From: Clostridiales bacterium
GTDB lineage: Bacteria > Bacillota > Clostridia > Christensenellales > CAG-314
Direction of reading: 5' to 3'
NCBI GenBank assembly: GCA_004558105.1
Contig: SFEB01000004.1
Coordinates: 9,983-73,982 of the forward strand
Length of the DNA: 64,000 nt
The notes beneath the pieces are model-generated. The model saw only the letters and a program-made list of their open reading frames with translations. It did not search any database and was not told the origin of the DNA. Made by a program: the position numbers and the translations under genes. This document shows positions 52,230 to 62,555 of this stretch, in pieces (position 1 is the stretch's first letter; every line of letters begins with the position of its first letter).

Positions 52230-52269
52230 AACAGCCGCATGAGACAAATTCTCACACGGCTGTTTTTTT
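52230..52269. terminator. bidirectional terminator between ktrA and the desulfidase gene
   Basis: 14-nt arms (52230-52243 and 52251-52264, core ACAGCCG/CGGCTGT). Two central positions mismatch on plus but form wobble pairs on the minus strand; T run to 52269. Confidence 0.8.
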
Positions 52270-52322
52270 GTTTTACTAAACGCGTAAAAGGACGGAAACG
52301 GGAATGGCAATCGGTAAAATCG

Positions 52323-53540
52323 TTATTCCGTCATTATCTTTATTATTTCTTTATCCGTTTCTTTCATGCCCTGTCTGGCGAGTCTTCCGACGTTGGCTAT
52401 CGTATTGTCCACGCCTTTGGTGACGATTCCTTCGCCGCTGACGAATTCGTGTCCCGCAAGGTACATTTTGTAGCCGAGCAGTCCGGAATAAATTGCCGTG
52501 GCAATTTTGCCTGCGCATGACGCTTTTGCTCCGTCACAGACAATTCCGCTGCTTATCGCAAGGGCGTTTACCGCGGTATGGGCTATGGCTTCGTATCTGC
52601 CGCCTTTGAGATAGGCTATTCCGCATGCCGCGCCTACGCCTGCGCTTACCGCGCCGCAGTAGGCGGAAAGTTTGCCGATGCCCGTCTTTTGGTGAATGGT
52701 CATGAGATCGCTTACCGCAAGGGCGCGCAAGAGCAGGTCGTGGGTGCTGTTAAGTTCTTTGGCGTAGGTAATGACGGGTAAAGACGCCGTCATACCCTGG
52801 TTTCCGCTGCCCGACACTATGACCACCGGCAATTCGCAACCGCTCATACGTGCGTCGCTGCCTGCCGCCGCCGAAGCGATAGCGCGACTTTCGACGTCGC
52901 CGTTTGCCGCCAAAATCCTGCCGATACCCACGCCCCAGTTGTTTTTAAGTCCCTCTTCGCTTATTACGGAGTTGAGGGTTATCTGGTTTTCCAACGCGGC
53001 TTTGACGGGTGTAAGGTCGGCGTTGTCCGCAAAGTCGATAATGTCTTTTACCGAAAGCAGAGAGTATTTTTCGTCAAAATCTTTGTCGGCTTGTTCTGCT
53101 TTTTTCAGCAGGTCTTTGTCGTTTTTGCGGATTAAAGTGATATTCGTATGCTGGTCTTCGATGACGACCTTGGCGGACTCGGAACCGTGTCGGACTGTTA
53201 CGCCGATGTAAAAAATCTTGTCGGTGTCGGCAGGGACAACCTTGACTTTGCCGGACTTTGCAAATTCCGTTATCAAAGGCTTGTCCTGCGGACGGATATC
53301 GCAAAGAACCTGCAAAAGTTTATCGGGGTTGCCGAAGAGTATACCCGGCACCACGACGCTTTTTGTGTTTTTTATAATGTTTCCGCTGCCTTCGACCAGT
53401 ACGGAATCTGGTAATGCGCCGAGAATCTGACGGGCTTTCGCGCCTGCGTAAGCAATGGCAATGGGTTCGGTACAGCCGAGCGCCGTCAAAAGTTCCTGAT
53501 TGAGAATGTCGCAGTATGCGTCGTAAATCTTCTGTTCCAT
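52323..53540 (-). CDS. L-cysteine desulfidase / UPF0597 (CyuA-like) family
   Basis: [4Fe-4S] enzyme family that breaks L-cysteine into pyruvate, ammonia and sulfide. 405 residues. Candidate cluster cysteines: C23 in LGCTEPIA, and C-terminal ones in YCGAVSAGVGAACG and GIVCDGAKASCAG, matching the archaeal and YhaM/CyuA enzymes. SGSGNQGMTASLPV is another family block. GGGAG ribosome site. Alone on the minus strand within a plus-strand run, with its own promoter and terminator. Serine dehydratase-like activity is an alternative. Confidence 0.88.
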   Translation of the reverse strand: MEQKIYDAYCDILNQELLTALGCTEPIAIAYAGAKARQILGALPDSVLVEGSGNIIKNTKSVVVPGILFGNPDKLLQVLCDIRPQDKPLITEFAKSGKVKVVPADTDKIFYIGVTVRHGSESAKVVIEDQHTNITLIRKNDKDLLKKAEQADKDFDEKYSLLSVKDIIDFADNADLTPVKAALENQITLNSVISEEGLKNNWGVGIGRILAANGDVESRAIASAAAGSDARMSGCELPVVIVSGSGNQGMTASLPVITYAKELNSTHDLLLRALAVSDLMTIHQKTGIGKLSAYCGAVSAGVGAACGIAYLKGGRYEAIAHTAVNALAISSGIVCDGAKASCAGKIATAIYSGLLGYKMYLAGHEFVSGEGIVTKGVDNTIANVGRLARQGMKETDKEIIKIMTE

Positions 53541-53592
53541 GGTTTACTCCCGAGTTTTTTTAACGAAAATCACTTTTTATTTCCGTTTTTTT

Positions 53593-53621
53593 ATTATACC
53601 CTTTTTCTCTTTTTTCGTCAA
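53593..53621 (-). promoter_or_regulatory. promoter of the desulfidase gene
   Basis: TTGACG (53616-53621), 17-bp spacer, TATAAT (53593-53598). Confidence 0.75.
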
Positions 53622-53758
53622 TTATTTTAGGCTCGGTAGGTAAACAAGAGCAGGCAGGAGAGCCGACGGAGAGGTCGGAAAAGGAAAATTATATTAAAGT
53701 TTTCGACCAAAATGAACGAAATCAGGAAAAATGTACGGAATTATTTTAAAAAAAGGTC

Positions 53759-53787
53759 TTGTCAAAACCGTCTGAATGGTGTAGAAT
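53759..53787 (+). promoter_or_regulatory. promoter of the V-ATPase operon
   Basis: TTGTCA (53759-53764), 17-bp spacer, TAGAAT (53782-53787). The rest of the 53,541-53,843 gap shows no gene. Confidence 0.65.
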
Positions 53788-53843
53788 AAGTATACTGTTA
53801 TCTTTTGCATTTTTTCGATAACGGCAAGAAGGCAAGGTTTAAA

Positions 53844-54152
53844 ATGAAAGAAATTATCGACAGCATTTTAAAAGCAGAGCAACAGGCGGAGCAGATCGTT
53901 GCCGACGCCAAGGTAAAAGCCGCAAAAATCACCGGCGACGGCGAAGCGCAGGTCATGAAAGTTAACGCCACTTCGCAGGAAGACGTTAAAAACGCCAAGC
54001 GCAGTGCGGCAAAAGCGGCGCAGGAGGAGGCGGACGAGTTGTACGCCAAACGCCTTGCGGAAGCGCGTTCGGAGGGCGAGGCTCTCGTTAAGGAAGCCGA
54101 AAAAAATCTCGACGACGCGGTTAACTTTATCGTAGGAAAGGTACTTGGCTGA
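53844..54152 (+). CDS. V-type ATPase peripheral stalk subunit G/H
   Basis: 102 residues, almost entirely a charged, Ala/Lys/Glu-rich coiled coil (EQQAEQIVADAKVKAAKITG...), as in stator subunit G/H (NtpF in Enterococcus). It pairs with subunit E to hold the catalytic head still. The ATG at 53844 is used; an in-frame ATG at 53805 adds a non-helical tail. First gene of the operon; its TGA overlaps the next ATG. Confidence 0.88.
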   Translation: MKEIIDSILKAEQQAEQIVADAKVKAAKITGDGEAQVMKVNATSQEDVKNAKRSAAKAAQEEADELYAKRLAEARSEGEALVKEAEKNLDDAVNFIVGKVLG

Positions 54153-56134
54153 TGGCTATTGCGAAGTTAAAAAAACTACGCCTTATCGGCATAAATTACG
54201 AGAGGCAGTTGTTGCTCAACGCTCTTGCGGAGACTAACGCCGTCCATGTCAAATGCGACGAGGACGCGCTCGTTGCCGCGCAGGAAAACGAAAAAGTTGC
54301 GGATATTTCCGAAAAAGCGGATCGCGTTGAGGCGGCAATCGAGTTTATAGAGAGCACGGCAAAGAAAAACGACAAGGATTTTTCGCCGCAAAAAGAGCCG
54401 TTGAACGTGACGTTCGACGGGTTTATGGCTGTTCTTGACGACGCCAAAGCGTTGCAGAAGACGGTGGAAGAGGCGGAAAAACTCAAAGCGGCTTTTAACG
54501 ACGTCGCGCAAAAGTCTCTTAAAATAAAAACGCTCAAAACGCAGGTGGCAGGTTATTCCGGAGTAGACGTGCCTTTCAACAGGGTTAAAAACACGAAAAA
54601 CACCGTTGCTTTTCTCGGTCTAATTTCGTCGGGCGGAATTAATCGTCTTCAGGGTTTCGTTGCGGAAAACTGCCCGTTGACCGTTATCGAACGACTGAAC
54701 GAGCAGGACGGGGGCGTGGTGACCTTCGTGGTTTGCCACAACAGCGAGAGGGAGGCGGTTGCGTCCAAACTTGCGGAACTTAATTTCGTGCGCTGCCCCT
54801 TCGACTACGACGTCACTCCCGAAAAAAAGGTTAAAGAACTCGAAGGTCAGGAAAAAGAGCTTGCCGAAAAAGAAAAACAACTGACGGCGGATACGTTGGC
54901 GTTGCTCGGCAAGGACGACGACCTGAAACTGTATTACGACAGACTTAAATTTGAGAAGCAAAAACAAGAGTATGCGGTCAATTTTGAAGAAACCGCTGCT
55001 ACCTTTACGCTCGAAGCGTACGTTCCCGAGGGGGAAGAACAAGCCGTAACCGAAAAAATAAACGAAAAAACGCAGGCAACGTATTTCTCCTTCGAAGACG
55101 CGGGTACGGGTGAAGAAGTACCCACTCTTATGAAAAACAACAAGGTGGTCAGACAGTTTGAGTTCGTTACCAACATGTATTCGCCGCCTGCGTATAAGGA
55201 ATACGACCCCAACACTTTCGTAAGTATTTTCTTTTCGATATTCTTCGGTTTTATTATGGCGGATATCGGATACGGAATACTGTTGGCTCTCGGCGGGTTG
55301 TTCCTCGCAAGTCGCAAAAAACGCGACACGGGTATGCGCAGACTGATGTATATCATCGGTATCGGCGGTCTATTTACCATTCTTTTCGGAATAATGTTCG
55401 GTAGTTTCTTCGGTCTGGGCAACGAATATATAAAGTGGTTGCCCGATCCGATTTTCCCCGATCCCGTTTCCAACTGTTCGGAAGTATTGATGTATTCGCT
55501 TATGTTCGGCGTCGTTCACCTGGCGTTTGCCTATATCGCCAAAGGTCTGACCTGCGTCAAACAGGGCAGCGTATGGGACGGAATATGGGACGGTTTTCTC
55601 TGGGCGGTGTTTTTCGTCGGTCTGGGGCTGTTGTTCCCGGCGGGAGCAAGGCTGTTCTTTGACGAAAGCACGACCTTGTTCGGTCTGGAAGAAATTCCGC
55701 CGATGCTCAACTACGTGGGCGGCGGAATATGTATCGGCGTTCTCGTTATCGAAATTTTCGCAGCGGGCAGGCACTCCAGGTTTTTCGGAAAGTTTGCCAA
55801 AGCCTTTTCGACGGTATACGGGCTTATCAACTTCTTCTCCGACCTTTTGTCTTACGCCCGTCTGTACGGCTTGATGCTGTCGGGCGCGATGATTGCCGAA
55901 ATCGTCAGTACGATGAGCCTCGACCTTATGGCAAACGGCGCGGGCGGTTTCGTCGGAGGAATACTCGTTCTTATCGTGGGACATGCTTTTAATATTGCGA
56001 TGGGTACGCTGGGCGCTTACGTTCACAACGCGCGTTTGCAGTTTATCGAATTCTTCGGCAAGTTCTACGAGGGTAACGGCGAACTGTTTACGCCCATCGG
56101 GTCTAAGTTGTCTTATACCGAGGTAAGCAGATAA
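54152..56134 (+). CDS. ntpI: V-type ATPase subunit I (membrane stator)
   Basis: Large stator subunit forming the ion half-channels against the rotor. 660 residues: a cytoplasmic N-terminal half with coiled coils (~1-340), and a membrane half with about seven or eight helices starting at SIFFSIFFGFIMADIGYG. The channel helix SDLLSYARLYGLMLSGAMIA holds the functional arginine (equivalent to Arg573 in Enterococcus). Order and length match NtpI. Confidence 0.96.
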   Translation: MAIAKLKKLRLIGINYERQLLLNALAETNAVHVKCDEDALVAAQENEKVADISEKADRVEAAIEFIESTAKKNDKDFSPQKEPLNVTFDGFMAVLDDAKALQKTVEEAEKLKAAFNDVAQKSLKIKTLKTQVAGYSGVDVPFNRVKNTKNTVAFLGLISSGGINRLQGFVAENCPLTVIERLNEQDGGVVTFVVCHNSEREAVASKLAELNFVRCPFDYDVTPEKKVKELEGQEKELAEKEKQLTADTLALLGKDDDLKLYYDRLKFEKQKQEYAVNFEETAATFTLEAYVPEGEEQAVTEKINEKTQATYFSFEDAGTGEEVPTLMKNNKVVRQFEFVTNMYSPPAYKEYDPNTFVSIFFSIFFGFIMADIGYGILLALGGLFLASRKKRDTGMRRLMYIIGIGGLFTILFGIMFGSFFGLGNEYIKWLPDPIFPDPVSNCSEVLMYSLMFGVVHLAFAYIAKGLTCVKQGSVWDGIWDGFLWAVFFVGLGLLFPAGARLFFDESTTLFGLEEIPPMLNYVGGGICIGVLVIEIFAAGRHSRFFGKFAKAFSTVYGLINFFSDLLSYARLYGLMLSGAMIAEIVSTMSLDLMANGAGGFVGGILVLIVGHAFNIAMGTLGAYVHNARLQFIEFFGKFYEGNGELFTPIGSKLSYTEVSR

Positions 56135-56232
56135 TTCCGGATTTTATACCGGTGTTTTACGGAAAAAATCAAAACCACGTTTAGTGGTTGACCAAATAAA
56201 AAACTTCAATCAACGTTAAGGAGGATTAACAA

Positions 56233-56703
56233 ATGTTGACATTTCTTTTGGCAGCAAACAACGCACCCGTTATCGGTGGTTTAGGCATTGCACTTTGTGT
56301 TCTGATGTGCGGCGTGGGCAGCGCGTTCGGTCTGAGAATGACGGGCGTCGCGGCTTCGGCGGTACTGGTTGAAAAACCCAAAAAGAGCGGCTCGGTCATG
56401 ATGTTGTCCGTTTTGCCCGCCACGCAAGGTCTTTACGGTCTTGTTCTCGGTCTTATCAACTATACCAAGGTCGGCGCATTGACGGGTACCCAAGGTTGGC
56501 AGATGTTCGTAGCTTGTTTGCCCCTCGCTATCGTCGGTATGTTGTCTGCAATTCTGCAAGCCAGCACTTCCGTCGGAGGATTGAAAGCAATGGCAAAGAG
56601 CGAATTGTCCGCAGGTCAACTCATGCTTTACCCGGTCATGGTTGAAACGTACGCTATTCTTGCTCTCGTTATCAGCATTATGATGACGGGTAACGTTGCC
56701 TAA
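56233..56703 (+). CDS. ntpK: V-type ATPase rotor subunit K with Na+-type ligands
   Basis: 156 residues, four helices in two hairpins. All side-chain Na+ ligands known from the Enterococcus hirae K ring are present: L61, T64 and Q65 in VLPATQG, Q109 in ILQAS and E138 in MVETYAIL. This predicts sodium rather than proton coupling. AAGGAGG ribosome site after a 98-bp gap from ntpI. Confidence 0.95.
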   Translation: MLTFLLAANNAPVIGGLGIALCVLMCGVGSAFGLRMTGVAASAVLVEKPKKSGSVMMLSVLPATQGLYGLVLGLINYTKVGALTGTQGWQMFVACLPLAIVGMLSAILQASTSVGGLKAMAKSELSAGQLMLYPVMVETYAILALVISIMMTGNVA

Positions 56704-56739
56704 AATAAAAACAGGAACCAAAAAAAACAGGAACAAAAA

Positions 56740-57312
56740 ATGACGGAAAATAATTTGATTAACAGAATATTGTCCGACGCAGAATCATCTGCCGCCGCTA
56801 TCGTTGAAAAGGCGAGACAGTCCGCCGACGAAAGCGTAAGGCAGGCACAGGAAAAAGCGTTACAGACGCAGCAAAAGCTTTTTGTCGAGCTGGAGCAGGA
56901 ACGCAGACGGACGCTGGAGCGTCGCGCCACGGTTGCGGAAATCGACGCAAAAAAAGAAGTTCTTGCCGCGCGCGTCAGGTGCATTGACATGGCTTTTTCC
57001 CGTGCGGAAGAAAAACTTTGCAATATAGACACCGCAACCTACCTCGCGTTCATAGAGGCGATGCTCGTTAAGTATGCCGACGACGGGGACGTTGTGGTTG
57101 TTGCAAAGAACGCCAAGGTTGACAGAGAAGATATAAAGCGACTTGCCGTTTTCGGCGAAAAGCATCTTACTTTGGGCGAAGACGGCGATTTTAGCGGCGG
57201 GCTCGTGCTCAGCGGCAAAAAATACGACAAAAGTCTGACTTTCAAGTCACTTTTGCAGGAAACGAGGAGCGTTTTGCAAAGTGAGGTCTTTGCAAAACTC
57301 GTAAAAAGATGA
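56740..57312 (+). CDS. ntpE: V-type ATPase peripheral stalk subunit E
   Basis: 190 residues: an N-terminal helical half rich in Ala/Glu/Arg (about 1-100), which forms the coiled coil with G/H, and a globular C-terminal half. Sequence conservation is low in this family, so the call rests on architecture and on its place between K and C, with a 4-nt overlap onto the C gene. Confidence 0.88.
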   Translation: MTENNLINRILSDAESSAAAIVEKARQSADESVRQAQEKALQTQQKLFVELEQERRRTLERRATVAEIDAKKEVLAARVRCIDMAFSRAEEKLCNIDTATYLAFIEAMLVKYADDGDVVVVAKNAKVDREDIKRLAVFGEKHLTLGEDGDFSGGLVLSGKKYDKSLTFKSLLQETRSVLQSEVFAKLVKR

Positions 57313-58277
57313 GCGATAAACTTTTTAGCGGAGTGTTGGCGGCGGCACAGCAAGCCAAACTTCTGCGCGGTGAAAGATTAACCCGTATGCTGGAAAGCGA
57401 ATCGGGGGAAGAAGCGTTGAAAATCGCTTTCGAAGGCGGTTTCGGCGGCGGCACGGCTACTACTCTGGAACAAGCCGTTCTTTTCGAGCGCAATGCTCTG
57501 GCTGATTTTATCCGCGTCAACTGCCCGACGGAAAAATTAAAGCAATATCTTCTTTGCCGTTACGACTTTTTAAACGCGGAGACGCTCGTCAAGGCAAAGT
57601 ACGTTCACTTTGACTGCGAGGGGGCGTTGTCCGAATGTGGAACCGTTCCGTCAAAACTCATGAAAGAATACGTGGACAATTCCGATTACGGAGCTTTGCC
57701 CAAGGAACTGGCGGACGCCCTTAAAAATGCGGACGTTGCGTACGGAGAAAATAAGGCGGACGGGTACGAGATAAACAACCTTTTCGTTAAGGCGTATTAC
57801 GCGTATATTAAAAGACTGGCAAAGTTCGGTTGTTTTTCTTTCGACGTAAAGCAACGCATCGACAGCGTCAATCTGATGACGGCAGTCCGTGTGGACGGCG
57901 ACGTCGAAGCGTTGAAAAATTCTTTCATCGAAGGCGGTACGATTCCTTTCGAAAGAGTTAAGGCGGTTGCCGTACAGGACGCGGAAAAAACGGAAAAAGA
58001 CTTTTTATTTGACAAATCGCGCGAGTTTGTGGACGCACTGTTGACCGACGTCCGTGCGAGAAGGCCGCTGATTGCGGCGGAAAACGCGGCGGACAGCAAC
58101 GCAGTCAGACGTTTGTCGGACAAACGGTTGGATTTAAAACCCATCGAGGAGTTTTATCTGTATTGTTTGTACAAGCAAACGCAAATCACCAACGTCAACG
58201 TAATCGTTGTCGGTCTTGACGGCGGCGTGGACAGAAGCGAAATAAAAGCGCGGTTGAGGACGAGTTATGAAATCTAA
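57309..58277 (+). CDS. ntpC: V-type ATPase subunit C (V0D/AC39 family)
   Basis: Funnel-shaped adaptor joining the central stalk to the rotor ring. 322 residues, mostly helical, with KLKQYLLCRYDFLNAETLVKAK typical of the AC39 fold and a C-terminal RPLIAAENAA...PIEEFYLYCLYKQTQITNV region. Overlaps the F gene by 11 nt. Confidence 0.9.
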   Translation: MSDKLFSGVLAAAQQAKLLRGERLTRMLESESGEEALKIAFEGGFGGGTATTLEQAVLFERNALADFIRVNCPTEKLKQYLLCRYDFLNAETLVKAKYVHFDCEGALSECGTVPSKLMKEYVDNSDYGALPKELADALKNADVAYGENKADGYEINNLFVKAYYAYIKRLAKFGCFSFDVKQRIDSVNLMTAVRVDGDVEALKNSFIEGGTIPFERVKAVAVQDAEKTEKDFLFDKSREFVDALLTDVRARRPLIAAENAADSNAVRRLSDKRLDLKPIEEFYLYCLYKQTQITNVNVIVVGLDGGVDRSEIKARLRTSYEI

Positions 58278-58587
58278 TCTCGCTATTCTCGGCGACAAGG
58301 AAAGCATACTTTGTTTTAAAGCGGCAGGCGTAGACACTTTCGGCGCAACCAACGACGACGTGGCGTCGATTTTACGCAGGCTTGCCAAACAGTACAAAGT
58401 TATCTTCGTCACCGATAATTTTGCCGAACAGACGGCAGAAACAATTAAGAAATTCGACGACCAGACGTACCCCATCGTCATCACCTTGCCTAGCAAGGCG
58501 GGTAGCAACGGGAGCGGTCTGGCATTGCTGAAATCTCTCAGCGAAAAAGCGTTGGGAGTAGATATTTTAAATAAAGAGGACAAATAA
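58267..58587 (+). CDS. V-type ATPase central stalk subunit F
   Basis: 106 residues with a Rossmann-like fold: ILGDKESILCFKAAGVDTFG (~6-25) and PIVITLPSKAG (~74-84) match subunit F (called NtpG in Enterococcus). It binds subunit D in the rotor. Stop codon abuts the ntpA start. Confidence 0.92.
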   Translation: MKSNLAILGDKESILCFKAAGVDTFGATNDDVASILRRLAKQYKVIFVTDNFAEQTAETIKKFDDQTYPIVITLPSKAGSNGSGLALLKSLSEKALGVDILNKEDK

Positions 58588-60354
58588 ATGCAAGGCAAAA
58601 TCGTAAAAGTGTCCGGACCGCTTATCGTGGCGGAAAACATGGCGGACAGCAAAATGTACGACGTTGTTAAGGTCAGCGAACTCGGTCTTATCGGCGAAAT
58701 AATCGAGCTCAGAGGCGACAAAGCGAGTATTCAGGTGTACGAAGAAACCGGCGGTCTCGGCGTGGGCGAAAGCGTCGAAAGTACCGGCGAACCTTTGTCG
58801 GTAGAACTTGCGCCCGGCCTCATCGAAGGCATATTCGACGGTATTCAACGTCCGTTGACCACGCTTTGTGAAAAATACGGTTCGAGAATAGGTCGTGGGG
58901 TAAAGGTTACCAACCTCGACCATGAAAAGCTCTGGCACTTCGTCCCCAAGGTAAAGGTCGGCGACGTGGTTGAGGCCGGCGACGTTCTCGGTACCGTTCA
59001 GGAAACGGTCATAGTCGAACACCGTATTATGACTCCGTTCGGCGTAAAAGGCAAGGTAAAGAGTATTAACGAAGGCGACTTCAATATTCTTCAGACGATA
59101 GCCGTTATCGAGACGGAAGAAGGCGACCACGAAGTTTGTATGCTTCAGAAGTGGCCCGTGCGTAAAGGCAGACCGTATAAAGAAAAATTACCGCCCAAAG
59201 AACCCATGGTTACGGGACAACGCGTTATCGATACGTTGTTCCCCGTTGCGCGCGGCGGCGTTGCGGCTGTTCCCGGACCTTTCGGCAGCGGTAAAACCGT
59301 CGTCCAGCACCAACTTGCCAAGTGGGCGGATGCGGAAATCATCGTTTACGTCGGTTGCGGCGAACGCGGTAACGAAATGACCGACGTTTTAAACGAATTT
59401 CCGGAACTTATCGACCCGAAAACGGGCGAACCGTTGATGAAAAGAACCGTGCTTATCGCCAACACTTCGGACATGCCGGTTGCGGCGAGAGAAGCAAGTA
59501 TATACACGGGTATCACCATTGCGGAATATTTCCGCGACATGGGGTACAACGTTGCGATAATGGCGGACTCGACTTCCCGCTGGGCAGAGGCTCTCCGCGA
59601 AATGAGCGGTCGTCTCGAAGAAATGCCGGGCGAAGAAGGTTATCCCGCTTACCTTTCCAGCCGTCTTGCGGAGTATTACGAACGCGCGGGTATAGTCAGG
59701 GTGCTCGGCACCGAGGACAAGTACGGCAGCGTAACTGCAATCGGCGCGGTTTCTCCTCCGGGCGGAGACCTGTCGGAACCTGTCAGTCAGGCGACTTTGC
59801 GTATAGTAAAGGTGTTCTGGGGTTTATCGGCAAGTCTGGCTTACAAGCGTCACTTCCCCGCTATCGACTGGATGGTGAGTTACAGTTTGTACGCAGACAA
59901 CATGAGCGAATGGTTCAGCGAAAACATCGCGCCGGACTATAACGAATTGAGACTTTTCGTAAACACGATTTTGCAGGAAGAAGCAGAACTCGACGAAATC
60001 GTTCGTCTTATCGGTATGGACGCGCTGTCCGACAACGACAGGTTGACGATGGAAGTGGCGAAAATCATCCGCGAGGACTATCTGCACCAGAACGCTTTTC
60101 ATGAGATAGACACTTATGCGTCTTTGAATAAACAGTACAAAATGTTGAAACTCATCAGGACGTTTAACGACGAGGCGAGACGTGCGGTAGAAAATTACGC
60201 CGACCTGGACGAAATCTTGGAGTTGGCATGCAAAGAAAAAATCGGTCGTTCGAAATATATCGAAGAGAGCAATCTCGACGAGTTTGAGGAAATATTGAAA
60301 GAAATCACGACGCAAATCCGCGCCAGGACAAACGAGGAGGAAGGCAATGATTAA
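58588..60354 (+). CDS. ntpA: V-type ATPase catalytic subunit A
   Basis: Catalytic nucleotide-binding subunit, 588 residues. Walker [14 protein letters not shown] (~230-242), [11 protein letters not shown] with the catalytic glutamate, and [29 protein letters not shown] region. The long non-homologous insert (~115-190) typical of A subunits is present. It overlaps ntpB by 8 nt. Confidence 0.97.
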   Translation: MQGKIVKVSGPLIVAENMADSKMYDVVKVSELGLIGEIIELRGDKASIQVYEETGGLGVGESVESTGEPLSVELAPGLIEGIFDGIQRPLTTLCEKYGSRIGRGVKVTNLDHEKLWHFVPKVKVGDVVEAGDVLGTVQETVIVEHRIMTPFGVKGKVKSINEGDFNILQTIAVIETEEGDHEVCMLQKWPVRKGRPYKEKLPPKEPMVTGQRVIDTLFPVARGGVAAVPGPFGSGKTVVQHQLAKWADAEIIVYVGCGERGNEMTDVLNEFPELIDPKTGEPLMKRTVLIANTSDMPVAAREASIYTGITIAEYFRDMGYNVAIMADSTSRWAEALREMSGRLEEMPGEEGYPAYLSSRLAEYYERAGIVRVLGTEDKYGSVTAIGAVSPPGGDLSEPVSQATLRIVKVFWGLSASLAYKRHFPAIDWMVSYSLYADNMSEWFSENIAPDYNELRLFVNTILQEEAELDEIVRLIGMDALSDNDRLTMEVAKIIREDYLHQNAFHEIDTYASLNKQYKMLKLIRTFNDEARRAVENYADLDEILELACKEKIGRSKYIEESNLDEFEEILKEITTQIRARTNEEEGND

Positions 60355-61726
60355 AGAATATAAAACAATCAAAGAAGTTGTCGGACCGCTTATGCTCGTC
60401 GAGGGCGTCGAAGGCGTAAAATATAACGAATTGGTGGAAATCGCCCAGGCTAACGGCGAAATCAGGTACGGCAAAGTGCTGGAAGTCAACAACGACAAAG
60501 CACTCGTACAACTTTTTGAAAGCAGTCAGGGTTTAAAGATTTCTACTTCCAAAGCCCGTTTCCTCGGCAGAGGGCTTGAACTTGCGGTGTCGGAAGACAT
60601 GTTGGGCAGAGTTTTTGACGGTATGGGACGTCCCCGTGACGGCGGCACGCCCATTATCCCCAAAAAGAGTCTCGACATCAACGGCGAACCTATCAACCCC
60701 GCCGCCCGCGATTACCCCAACCAGTTTATTCAGACGGGAGTCTCGGCGATAGACGGACTCAATACTCTGGTCAGAGGTCAGAAACTCCCGGTATTTTCGA
60801 TGAGCGGTCTTCCCCATGCGGAACTTGCCGCGCAGATAGCGAGACAGGCGAAAGTTCTCGGCAGCGACGAAAAATTCGCCGTCGTTTTCGGCGCGATAGG
60901 TATTACGTTCGAAGAAGCGGAATACTTTATCAGCGATTTCCGTCGCACGGGTGCGATTGAAAGAACGGTTCTTTTTACAAACCTCGCAAACGACCCCGCA
61001 ATCGAACGTATAGCGACACCCCGTATGGCGCTGACTTGTGCGGAATATCTCGCTTTCGAGTGCGATATGCACGTTCTCGTTATTCTGACGGATATTACCA
61101 ACTACGCCGAGGCGCTCAGAGAAGTTTCCGCGGCGCGCAAAGAAATTCCCGGCAGACGCGGTTATCCCGGTTACCTTTACACCGACCTTGCGACGATGTA
61201 CGAGCGTGCGGGACGTATCAGGGGCAAGAAGGGCAGTATCACCCAGATTCCTATCTTGACCATGCCGGAAGACGACAAAACGCACCCCATTCCCGACCTT
61301 ACGGGTTACATTACCGAGGGGCAGATTATTTTATCGAGAGAACTTTATAAAAAAGGCGTCAACCCGCCCATCGACGTTTTGCCTTCTCTGAGCCGTCTTA
61401 AAGACAAGGGTATAGGTAAAAACAAGACGAGAGAAGATCATGCCGATACGATGAACCAACTTTTTGCCGCATACGCACGCGGTAAGGAGGCCAAAGAACT
61501 CGCAGCCATTTTAGGCGACGCGGCACTGTCTCACGTCGATAAGATTTTTGCAAAGTTTGCGGCGGAATTTGAAAGACGCTATATTTCACAAGGTTTTGAG
61601 ACCAACCGCACGATAGAAGAAACGTTGAATATCGGTTGGGAACTTCTCAGAATGTTGCCCAGGGCAGAATTGAAACGTATTAAAGAAACTTATTTGCAAC
61701 AGTATTACGATACGAAAAGCGAGTAA
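60347..61726 (+). CDS. ntpB: V-type ATPase regulatory subunit B
   Basis: Non-catalytic partner of subunit A in the hexameric head, 459 residues. [20 protein letters not shown] replaces the P-loop, as expected for B subunits, and [36 protein letters not shown] is the family landmark. GAGGAAGG ribosome site within the ntpA end. Confidence 0.97.
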   Translation: MIKEYKTIKEVVGPLMLVEGVEGVKYNELVEIAQANGEIRYGKVLEVNNDKALVQLFESSQGLKISTSKARFLGRGLELAVSEDMLGRVFDGMGRPRDGGTPIIPKKSLDINGEPINPAARDYPNQFIQTGVSAIDGLNTLVRGQKLPVFSMSGLPHAELAAQIARQAKVLGSDEKFAVVFGAIGITFEEAEYFISDFRRTGAIERTVLFTNLANDPAIERIATPRMALTCAEYLAFECDMHVLVILTDITNYAEALREVSAARKEIPGRRGYPGYLYTDLATMYERAGRIRGKKGSITQIPILTMPEDDKTHPIPDLTGYITEGQIILSRELYKKGVNPPIDVLPSLSRLKDKGIGKNKTREDHADTMNQLFAAYARGKEAKELAAILGDAALSHVDKIFAKFAAEFERRYISQGFETNRTIEETLNIGWELLRMLPRAELKRIKETYLQQYYDTKSE

Positions 61727-61732
61727 AAAAAT

Positions 61733-62362
61733 ATGGCAAGATTAAACGTCAATCCCACGCGTATGGAGTTGAAGCGGCTGAAAGCCCGTTTAAAGACAGC
61801 GACGCGCGGACACAAATTGCTAAAAGACAAGTCGGACGAAATGATAAGGGTTTTTTCCGTCAAGCTGAGAGAAAACAAGCGCCTCCGCCAGGAAGTGGAG
61901 GAGCAGGTTTCCGCCGTGTTCAAAAACTTTGCGTTGGCGGGCGGAACGACGGAAAAGGAAAAACTGTTGTCGGCTTTCAGCACCCCGTCCACCACGCTCA
62001 GTGTGGACACGGGTTGGAGCAGCGTGATGGGGGTGGAAGTTCCTAAACTCGCAGTATCCGTTACCAAGGGTAAGCACGATTATCCTTACGCTTTTTCGGA
62101 TATGACGAGCGAAGCGGATTACAGCATCAAGGCGGTTAACGGCGTAGTGGAGAAACTGCTTGCGCTGGCAGAAATCGAAAAGACCTGCCGGATGTTGGCA
62201 AGCGAAATAGAAAAAAATAAGCGTCGCGTAAACGCGCTCGAATACGTTATGATTCCGCAACTGGAAGAAACCATCAAATATATCTCCATCAAACTGGACG
62301 AAAACGAACGAAGCAACGTCGCCCGTATGATGAAGGTCAAGTCGATGATAACGCAGGAGTAA
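61733..62362 (+). CDS. ntpD: V-type ATPase central stalk subunit D
   Basis: Rotor shaft subunit, 209 residues. It opens NVNPTRMELKRLKARLKTATRGHKLLKDK, the typical start, with two long coiled-coil helices at both ends and a short beta-hairpin region in the middle. Last gene of the operon, followed by a terminator at 62373. Confidence 0.95.
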   Translation: MARLNVNPTRMELKRLKARLKTATRGHKLLKDKSDEMIRVFSVKLRENKRLRQEVEEQVSAVFKNFALAGGTTEKEKLLSAFSTPSTTLSVDTGWSSVMGVEVPKLAVSVTKGKHDYPYAFSDMTSEADYSIKAVNGVVEKLLALAEIEKTCRMLASEIEKNKRRVNALEYVMIPQLEETIKYISIKLDENERSNVARMMKVKSMITQE

Positions 62363-62372
62363 AATATAGGAT

Positions 62373-62408
62373 AACCGTAAGGGGCAAGTCTCTTACGGTT
62401 GTTTTTTT
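62373..62408 (+). terminator. terminator of V-ATPase operon
   Basis: 9-bp stem AACCGTAAG/CTTACGGTT (62373-62381, 62392-62400), 10-nt loop, then GTTTTTTT. Confidence 0.85.
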
Positions 62409-62444
62409 CAACGGGGTTTAAATCGTTAAAAATAATGAATATTG

Positions 62445-62473
62445 TTGACTTTTGGCGAAAAAACAAGTATGAT
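62445..62473 (+). promoter_or_regulatory. promoter of the duplicated-domain membrane protein gene
   Basis: TTGACT (62445-62450), 17-bp spacer, TATGAT (62468-62473). Confidence 0.65.
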
Positions 62474-62555
62474 AATAATTGACGTATAAAATATAAAAAA
62501 GAAAACGGCGACTCTTCGACCGAGTACGGAACGACAACGCCAAAGGGGGTAAAGA

